The notes under the pieces are model-generated. The model was not told the origin of the DNA, made no database searches, and was given only the letters and a program-made list of their open reading frames with translations. A stretch of 64,000 nucleotides of DNA from Yunchengibacter salinarum (GTDB lineage Bacteria; Pseudomonadota; Alphaproteobacteria; Sphingomonadales; Kordiimonadaceae): positions 248,001 through 312,000 of the forward strand of contig NZ_JBBJLN010000002.1 of assembly GCF_037658235.1 (NCBI RefSeq), given 5' to 3'. Positions 44,901-52,125 of this stretch are shown here, in pieces. A program made the position numbers and the translations under genes. Each line of letters starts with the position of its first letter. The first letter of the stretch is position 1.

Positions 44901-45739
44901 AGGCCGCGGCGGTGGGCCGCGGAAGTGCCAACAAAGCGTACCGTGTCGCTGCATACTTCGAGCAGCTTCAATGAGGCCGCGGCGGTGGGCCGCGGAAGTG
45001 AAGTCTCACCGCAAGCAGAGCGGCTTTATCTGGACCCGCTTCAATGAGGCCGCGGCGGTGGGCCGCGGAAGTGAAATGATTGGGAGACCGACCAATGACT
45101 GAGACGATTGCTTCAATGAGGCCGCGGCGGTGGGCCGCGGAAGTGGATTTCGCCGTCAGCGCCAGCGGCGCTAATAGCCTTGCGCTTCAATGAGGCCGCG
45201 GCGGTGGGCCGCGGAAGTGGCATGAGCACCCTGCTGTGCCACGTCCAGCTCGCGGCGCTTCAATGAGGCCGCGGCGGTGGGCCGCGGAAGTGCTGAACCG
45301 CCGCCGCGCGAGCATCCCCGCACACCAGCGCTTCAATGAGGCCGCGGCGGTGGGCCGCGGAAGTGCCCTACGCCATCACGGTCTATCAGCCGCACCCGGA
45401 AGACATGCTTCAATGAGGCCGCGGCGGTGGGCCGCGGAAGTGACTGATGGAGAGGGCGCCCCGCTGGGCGCGTTCGTGACCGCTTCAATGAGGCCGCGGC
45501 GGTGGGCCGCGGAAGTGTGCAAACAGTCGCGGCTTTTAACAGCGGGAGTTCCGAGCTTCAATGAGGCCGCGGCGGTGGGCCGCGGAAGTGTGGCGCGATG
45601 GTAGAACGGCACACACCAGCCATCGCATGGCTTCAATGAGGCCGCGGCGGTGGGCCGCGGAAGTGGTGGAGCAGAACTTTCGGGATGAAGGAGACATTCT
45701 CTTGCTTCAATGAGGCCGCGGCGGTGGGCCGCGGAAGTG
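41930..45739 (-). CRISPR. Type I-G CRISPR array, 52 repeats and 51 spacers
   Basis: 36-base repeats lie at 72-78 base intervals, with spacers of 35-42 bases, mostly 37-38. Repeats 2 to 52 appear identical. The first (41930-41965) has a changed 5' edge (ACGCCATT in place of GCTTCAAT on the plus strand), which marks the leader-distal end. On the minus strand the repeat folds into a perfect 7-bp hairpin (CCGCGGC, loop CCACC, GCCGCGG) and ends in ATTGAAGC, the usual crRNA 5' handle end. So transcription is minus-strand, downstream of cas2, and the newest spacers are near 45704. No spacer matches another by eye. The 197 bases 41733-41929 between tRNA and array hold no gene I can see. Confidence 0.98.
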
Positions 45740-45965
45740 AGCCTGTTTCCAAGTCTTGAAAAGGGCTCGTGATTTTCCGGTCTGTGCGAGGGCTGTGTTG
45801 GCGCATGGTAACAAAGCCCGGAACCACATCCGTTTATCGTCTTCACTATATCAAAGAACGCAAGAAAAACAAGGCTTTGTTGCCTTGCGTGCGCTGCGGG
45901 GGTTTGAGCGAGCATCAAAGCCCTCGCACACAGGGCGGCAACCGGGCTCGTGGGCCTGTCTTATC
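45740..45965 (-). promoter_or_regulatory. CRISPR leader
   Basis: 226 bases between the cas2 stop and the newest repeat, on the transcribed side of the array. A promoter with -35 TTGTTT (45867-45872), 16-base spacer and -10 TATAGT (45845-45850) would start the pre-crRNA near 45838, about 100 bases before the first repeat. No integration-host-factor site was assigned. Confidence 0.75.
45865..45887 (-). terminator. Candidate terminator of the cas operon, overlapping the leader -35 box
   Basis: On the minus strand CAAGGC-AACAAA-GCCTTG is followed at once by TTTTT, 78 bases after the cas2 stop. The last bases of the stem and the T-tract are also the -35 box of the leader promoter. The stem is short (6 bp), so efficiency may be moderate. 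Confidence 0.55.
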
Positions 45966-46259
45966 TTATATGATTATGACTTCCCGTTTCTGCGCCGTAA
46001 AGGTCTTGCCCAGACTTTCCACCTTCGGGTCCACGGTTTCTGCTGGTCCCATGTCCATCAGCATCACGTGGTCTTCATCGTGATGGATCAGGGCCTCCAG
46101 GCGGGCGGCCAGATCGGCGCGGCGGCGTGCTGTGAGGCGGCATTGGAAAATCGAAAGCTGCAACCATGTGCCGTATCCCTGGCAGGTCTTGAAGACACGC
46201 CGCCAGCGTTTGCGATCGGCGATATCGTAGGCGACGATATATAGGCGTTCTTCGGCCAT
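45966..46259 (-). CDS. cas2: CRISPR-associated endoribonuclease/integrase subunit Cas2
   Basis: 97 residues, ferredoxin-like fold. It starts MAEERLYIVAYDIADRKRWRRVF with the conserved Asp at 12 at the end of strand 1. QLSIFQCRLTARRRADL is the second characteristic strand-helix, and DHVMLMDMGPAE is strand 4. It dimerises between two Cas1 dimers for spacer integration. It begins three bases after the cas4-cas1 stop and is the last gene of the operon, nearest the leader. Confidence 0.97.
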   Translation of the reverse strand: MAEERLYIVAYDIADRKRWRRVFKTCQGYGTWLQLSIFQCRLTARRRADLAARLEALIHHDEDHVMLMDMGPAETVDPKVESLGKTFTAQKREVIII

Positions 46260-46262
46260 GCT

Positions 46263-47978
46263 TTATCTCGGCAGATAGTGGGGATATTGGGACAATTCGC
46301 CATCCAGATACCGACCCAGAAGCCGTGCCTGCACTTCGATCAGGCGCCGCATGGACAGGCGATAGCCGAATACCGGGTGCGTGGTTTCCTGTGACAGCCT
46401 GCGTTCATAAGCGGCAATCAGGGCTTTTTTCGTGGCTGGTTTCATGGTGCATCCGGTGCCCCGGATCGTGAAGCCATCGGGCTGTATCTCGCCATTGTTG
46501 ATTGCCTGTATCACAACGGAATCGGACAGGATCGGCCTGAACGGTTCCATCATGTCCAGCGCCAGAGCCGGGCGGCCATGGCGCGGGCGATGATAAAAGC
46601 CACGATAGGGGTCAAAGCCCACAGCGGACAGGGTTGTGTGCCAGGTGCGGGTCAGCAGGGCATAGGCAAAAGACAGCAGGGCATTCATTGGATCGGCGGG
46701 CGGGCGGCGGTTGCGCTTATGGAAGGCAAAGGCCGGAAAGCCCGATTTGCCGGGTGCGAGCATCTGTTCGAAATGTTGAAAATAGATGGCGGCTGCTTCC
46801 CCTTCCAGCCCAAGAAGCGTGGCTGTTTCGGGGGCGTGGTGGCTGCGATCCACCAGCCGTTTCAAACGATCAAGGGCATGATCCCGATCGTTTCGCCTTG
46901 TCTTGTCCTTCCAGTTTCGCCGCAATTGGGTGCGGCTGTTCTGTATCTTGGCGGCAACAAGGCCGCGGGCGATGGCCAGACAGCGCCGATCATCGAAACT
47001 GGCTTTGTACTGATTGGTGCGCAGGTCCACATTTTTTGATCCGGTGTTGACCGTATGGCCCAGAACCCAGCCACCCCCGGATGCCCAGGTGACCGGAATA
47101 TCCTGCCTTAGCAGGGCGTGCAGTGTGGGGGTGGTCAGGGAAACGGGGCCCATCAGCACCAGTTCCGAAATGCCGATGATGGGGGCGCGGGTCTTGGTGT
47201 CATCGGTGGTGATCAGCAGGGTTTCGCCATCCTTGCGTATGCGGGCACCCGGTGTCTGCACATACAGAGGCAGGGCGGGATCGTCTGACGGGTTCAGGGG
47301 CCGCGGCACATGATTGCGTCGGAAAAAATTGGTTTCGTCCGGCATGCATATGCCGGCGAGAGAGCATGACACGCATTTCCGGCTGGCTTCGAGCGGCGGC
47401 GGTCTGCGCCCCGCCGCAGCGGCCAGGCGCAGGTCTGAAATGGCGGTGAGGGTGCGGGTTCGCAGGTCTTCATCGAGATGGACGGGCACTCTCTCGCGGG
47501 ATCCGGCAAACCACAGGGCGCCTTCGGTTACGGTGTAGCCGCTGTCTTCCAGTATCAGGGCCTGTGCGCACACCTGCACCCGTTCCGGTTCATATGCGCC
47601 TTTTTCCACATGGGGGCGCTTGCCTTTCTTGTAGTCCACAGGCGTGACCCGCCCGTCTTTCGCTTCCAACAAGTCGATTCTGGCGATGATACCCAGTTTT
47701 TCGGAAGACAGGGTGAGAGCCCGTGTTTTCAGGCCGTCTTCCGGGGTTAGATCCTGTGCCTGGGGCAGAGCGCCTTCCTGCCTGTCCACCCGTGTGTGGA
47801 CCCGGCGACCCTCGGCGGTGTCACCGCTGTCGGCCCATTCCCCTTCCACCCATTCAAGCCATGCCAGTCTTGGGCAATAGACCCATTCGTTGACCATTCT
47901 GACTGGCACCAGCGGCGTATCCTGCGGCGCGGGCGGCGCGGGCAGGGGAAGTGTATGCTGGTGCGGGTGCCTGGGCAT
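46263..47978 (-). CDS. cas4-cas1: Cas4-Cas1 fusion protein
   Basis: 571 residues. The N-terminal Cas4 part (about 20-220) is a RecB-type nuclease with iron-sulfur cysteines C35, C202, C205 and C211 (CVSCSLAGIC) and catalytic residues in ARIDLLE (D102) and VDYKKGK. After a short linker, Cas1 (about 235-571) shows GLEGEAAAIYF with the metal-binding Glu and RGFYHRPRHGRPALALDMMEP with His and Asp. Cas4 selects and trims PAM-containing prespacers, and Cas1 integrates them. The fusion is a hallmark of I-G loci such as that of Geobacter sulfurreducens (GSU0057). Confidence 0.96.
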   Translation of the reverse strand: MPRHPHQHTLPLPAPPAPQDTPLVPVRMVNEWVYCPRLAWLEWVEGEWADSGDTAEGRRVHTRVDRQEGALPQAQDLTPEDGLKTRALTLSSEKLGIIARIDLLEAKDGRVTPVDYKKGKRPHVEKGAYEPERVQVCAQALILEDSGYTVTEGALWFAGSRERVPVHLDEDLRTRTLTAISDLRLAAAAGRRPPPLEASRKCVSCSLAGICMPDETNFFRRNHVPRPLNPSDDPALPLYVQTPGARIRKDGETLLITTDDTKTRAPIIGISELVLMGPVSLTTPTLHALLRQDIPVTWASGGGWVLGHTVNTGSKNVDLRTNQYKASFDDRRCLAIARGLVAAKIQNSRTQLRRNWKDKTRRNDRDHALDRLKRLVDRSHHAPETATLLGLEGEAAAIYFQHFEQMLAPGKSGFPAFAFHKRNRRPPADPMNALLSFAYALLTRTWHTTLSAVGFDPYRGFYHRPRHGRPALALDMMEPFRPILSDSVVIQAINNGEIQPDGFTIRGTGCTMKPATKKALIAAYERRLSQETTHPVFGYRLSMRRLIEVQARLLGRYLDGELSQYPHYLPR

Positions 47979-47981
47979 GGA

Positions 47982-50180
47982 TCATTCGGCGCGGATAAAG
48001 GTTCCGTCCCCCCTGTGTGCCCCCTTGCCCAGCAGCAGCGGGCCGCTGACCGCCACGGCAAAACGCAGGCGTATGCGGGCATAAGGCCCCGTTTCCGGTT
48101 CAACCCCGCAAGACAGGATGGTGACGTCAGCCGGTTCCGGCAGGCCCCGGCGGTGCAGTTCCCGGCGCACGTCCTGTTCCATGAAGGCGCGCCGGTCATC
48201 CCGGCGCTTGGGATGGCGCGTGGCGCGATAGGGGGTATTGCTGACCCAGACCCGCCCCTGCCCGAACAGGCGGCTTTCATTTTCAGGATCAGGCAGCGGG
48301 CGCAGGGCCAGCACGCCGCAGTGCCCGGCGCGGACGGATTCAAGGGCGTTTGTTACCTGTTCGAAGCGATCTTTATCGCCATGATCCAGTTTTGTCTGCG
48401 GGTCCGCCATGTCGGGCCGGATGACATAAAGGCGGGAAAGGGTGCCCGTGTCCTCGTCGTGGTCGGCGGTGAGAAACACATGTTCGTGCCCACCATTGCC
48501 CGCAGGTCGGCCATCGGGCTTGTGCCCGGAGAACAGGGGCGATAAAGCGCCGGTCACATCGCGGTCCAGTGCCATCAGCGCCCGGCGCAGGGCGTGGATG
48601 ATCGGGCCGTGGCTTTTGGCGGGTGGGGGGCTGCCTTCAATGGCAAAGGCCGCGACCCTGCGGCGGGCATCCGGCATAGGCGCCATCAGACCCAGCCCCA
48701 GATAGCGCCCGTTGCCCAGAATGAGCGGCCCTTTGACGGGGGCCTCAAAGGCGATTTCCACATGCCAGAGCTGGTGCTTTGAGAAGCGGGTGCGGGCGGC
48801 GAAACCTTCTGCCCGCGCCCCTTTTGCGTGGAAGGGTTCCCGCTGGACATGGATTTGCGCGGTCGCCGTATCGATCCCGGCATGGCGCAATGCCTGGCGC
48901 ACGGCATGGGCGGCGCGGCTTTCTTCCTGCCCACGCTCCCCACCGCCCTTGGGCTTGTTGCGGGTTTCGGACGGGTCGATGCGGCGGCGTGCCGCCTTTT
49001 CCGGCAGGGCGGCGGGGGTGATGGTGCGCCAGATGCGGGCGCCGCGATTCAGGCCGTAATGGCGGGTCATGCGCGGGTTGTCTGTATCGGTCAACTGGAT
49101 GTCTTGCACGATTTCGCCGGTGTGGGGGTTTGTCTGCTCTGACAGGGTGACACCGGCAAATGCCCAGTGGATATCCCCGGAAGGGAGTGGGCAATGGGGC
49201 GGAACATCCACCAGAATTCGCCGGATGGATGATTCCGCATGGGGGTGGCCAACAGATGGCAGGGGAATGATGCGAATGCGCTGGGCCTTGTCCGCGTTGC
49301 CCATGGCCTTGACGCGGCCAAAAACCCGGTCGATCTCCGTGCCCTGGTCGGGCAGGGCCTTTTTTAACCGATCCGCCACCTTGTCGCGCACAGTCTCCAC
49401 CAGTTTTGCAACATCAGTGAGCGCGGTCGGGTGGAAATCCGCCCGGCGGGTGGCGAGGTTCCGTATATCGAACAGCAGCCGCGTGGGCGGGCTGTCATAC
49501 GCCACATCCTGGAACCGCGGCTTTGGGGGCTGTGTGAAGGCAGTCTTCATCGAGCGGCCCTTTTTTGATGTGGTCAGGCGCTTTTCCAATGCCTTGTGGC
49601 GGTTGATCAGGCTGATCAGAGAGCCGGGTGCGGGGCAGGGGAGCAGGTTGCCATTTCCCGGCGCCGGGCGGCTGTGTGCGCCGCCGTGCGCGTGGATATG
49701 CTTGTCCGCTTCATCCTTGCCGAATATCGCACACTTGGCCCAGGCCATATCCACACCGCGGCCAAGCTGGTAGAGCCTGTCCGTGATGGTGGCGATTGTT
49801 CGGGCATGGTTTTCGGGATCATCGGAAAACCGCCAGCAATAAAGTAGCGGCTTGGCGGCATTGAACAGATAGGGCCGTATCTGCTTGGGCGTCCGGATAT
49901 CTGCAACCTTTTTCGGGTCGCCGTTCTTGGCATCCAGATCATTGTTGGGCACATAATTGCGATATCCCTGCCCGGCGCGGGCGATTGGTGCGGTGATTTC
50001 CGGCGGGGGCAGTGTTTCCAGCCAGGCGAGCGCCGCTTGTGCATTCGCGGGCACATCGCCCCCTTCGGCGGCTGCGGCCACCAGCGCCTGAAACAGCCGT
50101 GCCGGTGCGGGCGGCCACGGCCCCGTGCCATGATAGCGGCCATCATGAAAACAGACGGATATGATTAATGCGCGGGTCAT
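47982..50180 (-). CDS. csb2: Csb2, Cas5-Cas6 fusion of the type I-G effector (GSU0054 family)
   Basis: 732 residues. The N-terminal Cas5-like RAMP begins ALIISVCFHDGRYHGTGPWPPAPARLFQALVAAA. The C-terminal third is Cas6-like, ending in VAVSGPLLLGKGAHRGDGTF, a glycine-rich RAMP loop with a His that may act in repeat cleavage. In I-G systems this protein cuts pre-crRNA and caps the crRNA 5' end in Cascade. Three bases separate it from cas4-cas1. The ribosome site before ATG 50180 is weak, so translation may depend on the csb1 end eight bases upstream. Confidence 0.93.
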   Translation of the reverse strand: MTRALIISVCFHDGRYHGTGPWPPAPARLFQALVAAAAEGGDVPANAQAALAWLETLPPPEITAPIARAGQGYRNYVPNNDLDAKNGDPKKVADIRTPKQIRPYLFNAAKPLLYCWRFSDDPENHARTIATITDRLYQLGRGVDMAWAKCAIFGKDEADKHIHAHGGAHSRPAPGNGNLLPCPAPGSLISLINRHKALEKRLTTSKKGRSMKTAFTQPPKPRFQDVAYDSPPTRLLFDIRNLATRRADFHPTALTDVAKLVETVRDKVADRLKKALPDQGTEIDRVFGRVKAMGNADKAQRIRIIPLPSVGHPHAESSIRRILVDVPPHCPLPSGDIHWAFAGVTLSEQTNPHTGEIVQDIQLTDTDNPRMTRHYGLNRGARIWRTITPAALPEKAARRRIDPSETRNKPKGGGERGQEESRAAHAVRQALRHAGIDTATAQIHVQREPFHAKGARAEGFAARTRFSKHQLWHVEIAFEAPVKGPLILGNGRYLGLGLMAPMPDARRRVAAFAIEGSPPPAKSHGPIIHALRRALMALDRDVTGALSPLFSGHKPDGRPAGNGGHEHVFLTADHDEDTGTLSRLYVIRPDMADPQTKLDHGDKDRFEQVTNALESVRAGHCGVLALRPLPDPENESRLFGQGRVWVSNTPYRATRHPKRRDDRRAFMEQDVRRELHRRGLPEPADVTILSCGVEPETGPYARIRLRFAVAVSGPLLLGKGAHRGDGTFIRAE

Positions 50181-50188
50181 AACAGCGC

Positions 50189-51259
50189 TCAGGAGGCTTT
50201 GGCGGTCTTGGATTTTTTCGCGTCCTCGCGGGCCTGCTGCTTGTTGAAGTTCAAGCGGTAAGACGACCCCACGCCAAAGCCGGAAGCGGCCTGTTGCGCA
50301 TATGCCAGCGCCGTGCTTTCATCAAGCGGCACGGGATTGCGGCCCCCGTCCCGGCCCACAAGGGACCATTCGGCGGGGGTGTCCGGGTCCGGTACGATCA
50401 GGCAGCCCTGGCGCAGGAACGGGTCCAGCGGTGCGGTGGCCGCCACCAGCGACAGCCCCAGCACATAGCGGCGCAGGGCGGGGGCGTTATCCCCTTCCAG
50501 ACGGCGCAGGGCGACCAGATTCAGGGTGACGGTGCGTTCAATCCCGTCTCTGGCAATGATGCCGCCATGGGTTTTACCTGAAGGCACATGCACATAGCCG
50601 CGTTTTGCAAGCGGGCTTTTTGGGTCGCCTTCCTGTTTTTCCTTGTCGGATTCGGTGAATACGTCCGTTTCCGCATAGTCGATCGGCGGGTTGTACTGGG
50701 CGGCCCGGTGTAATTCTTCCACATTCCAGGCGCGGATGACGGATTGCACGATGCGGGGCAGCTTGGCTTGTGTATCGCGGGAATCCCAGGCGCCGAAAAC
50801 AAGTGAAGTAGGGGCGATCCTGGCGATTTCGCTGGCGTCTTCCCGGTCTTTCAGGGCAAGGAACGCATCATGCGCGGCGCTTTTCAGGTCGAACCCGCTT
50901 GCGTCATCGGGCTCAACGCAGCGGATCAGAGCATCGCCCAGCCGGTGGCCGGCATCAAGGATGGAAACGGTTTTTTCGTTGCCGTACTGAATGTCGATCT
51001 GCGGGATCAGGTCGGCGTGGGGGCTGTGTTTGAAAATCGGCTCCATACGGTTGGCCTGGGCGCCCACGCTGTCAATGGTGGCAACTCTGGTGCCGTCAGA
51101 CAGGTCGTCGATATTATAGCCGATGTCTGCATAGGTGGGCGGGAATATCACGCCGCCTTCCCCTTCTACCGGCATCAGCTTTTGCTTCAGGTGCAGCGCG
51201 ACCGGGCCGTTTTCATCGTCGGCCCATTGATTGATCATGTCCTGGGTGAGCGTGGTCAT
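50189..51259 (-). CDS. csb1: Csb1, Cas7 backbone subunit of type I-G Cascade (GSU0053 family)
   Basis: 356 residues that polymerise along the crRNA. Family features include a VIFPPTYADIGYN segment near 40, RVATIDSVGAQANRMEPIF, VSILDAGHRLGDALIRC, PTSLVFGAWDSRDTQAKLPRIVQSVIRA and VHVPSGKTHGGII. The C-terminus is Lys/Ala-rich. The start overlaps the csb3 stop (ATGA) and has AGAGGAG eight bases upstream, so it should be well translated, which fits the multi-copy subunit. Confidence 0.95.
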   Translation of the reverse strand: MTTLTQDMINQWADDENGPVALHLKQKLMPVEGEGGVIFPPTYADIGYNIDDLSDGTRVATIDSVGAQANRMEPIFKHSPHADLIPQIDIQYGNEKTVSILDAGHRLGDALIRCVEPDDASGFDLKSAAHDAFLALKDREDASEIARIAPTSLVFGAWDSRDTQAKLPRIVQSVIRAWNVEELHRAAQYNPPIDYAETDVFTESDKEKQEGDPKSPLAKRGYVHVPSGKTHGGIIARDGIERTVTLNLVALRRLEGDNAPALRRYVLGLSLVAATAPLDPFLRQGCLIVPDPDTPAEWSLVGRDGGRNPVPLDESTALAYAQQAASGFGVGSSYRLNFNKQQAREDAKKSKTAKAS

Positions 51260-52125
51260 GGTTTTGGCTCCTCTGTGACGTCAAGAATGCAGCGGGCCTG
51301 GCCTTCCTGGCCGGGCCAGCCGAGTTGCATACGGAACGAACGGTGGGGAAAGGGAAGGGCGGCGCAGCCCAGCGCGGCGCGGTGAAACAGTGCGGGCAGA
51401 AGCGTGCCGTGCTGTGTGCCTGCCACGCCATATCGGTATTCCAGCTTGGTGTGTCTTTGCGGGCGGGCATGGGTCAGGCCGATGGCCGCCAGAAGTTCCA
51501 CCACCGGATAGCCGGTCATGCTGATGGTCTGGTGGTCATTGGGGGAAAAGCCAGCATCTATGGGGATATAGTCCCGGCGCCAGTCGAAGCGGAAACTGCT
51601 ACTCTGTATTACCGAGAACGAGAACGGGTCTTCTGTGAGGGTGTCTGCTGCATCCCTGAACAGGGCCAGCGAGTCTTGCGTGAAGGCGGCGCCGGGATAG
51701 CCCCCGGACCCGGCCCAGAACTTCACATTGTCCCGTGTGGTTGCATCCCCCCAATGATCGAGCGTGATCGCTTGGTCGCCGTCGCGCAGAATGGCAGGCA
51801 AGGTGGCGGGGCTTGACGGATCGGGAAAAGGGAAGGGGTCTTCCGGAGCCGCGTGTATTGTGGGAATTTTCCATTTACGGGTATCATTTTTTGACCCCTG
51901 CGGGGCAATGGATTTCACCTCCGCACGGGCCAGAAAATTCAGCACTGTCGCCACCGGATTTTCACCCCCTGCGGCGTGGATGTGAAAACGCGGTTCGGCC
52001 TCGTCGTGCCAGTTGAATCCGCCTTTGGCGCCCCCCAGCAGAACATCAGCCGCTTCCAGAAAGCCGAGACAGGCAAAGACCTGGCCCGGATTGAACAGGT
52101 CCACGGGGATGGAATGATCAGCCAT
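51256..52125 (-). CDS. csb3: Csb3, Cas8-like subunit of type I-G Cascade (GSU0052 family)
   Basis: 289 residues from the ATG at 52125, with GGGAGGG upstream; it overlaps the cas3 stop by eight bases. It begins IPVDLFNPGQVFACLGFLEAADVLLGG, and YPVVELLAAIGLTHARP lies in the C-terminal half; both are typical of Csb3. It probably takes the place of a large Cas8 in PAM recognition and Cas3 recruitment. Other I-G variants carry the larger Csx17 instead; none is present here. At under 300 residues it is small for such a role. Confidence 0.9.
   Translation of the reverse strand: MADHSIPVDLFNPGQVFACLGFLEAADVLLGGAKGGFNWHDEAEPRFHIHAAGGENPVATVLNFLARAEVKSIAPQGSKNDTRKWKIPTIHAAPEDPFPFPDPSSPATLPAILRDGDQAITLDHWGDATTRDNVKFWAGSGGYPGAAFTQDSLALFRDAADTLTEDPFSFSVIQSSSFRFDWRRDYIPIDAGFSPNDHQTISMTGYPVVELLAAIGLTHARPQRHTKLEYRYGVAGTQHGTLLPALFHRAALGCAALPFPHRSFRMQLGWPGQEGQARCILDVTEEPKP

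Noticed and set aside
41925..45827. Open frames through the CRISPR array giving peptides such as ASMRPRRWAAEV or TSAAHRRGLIEA over and over
   Set aside because: The repeat lacks stop codons in most frames; the periodic peptides are the translated repeats and not proteins.
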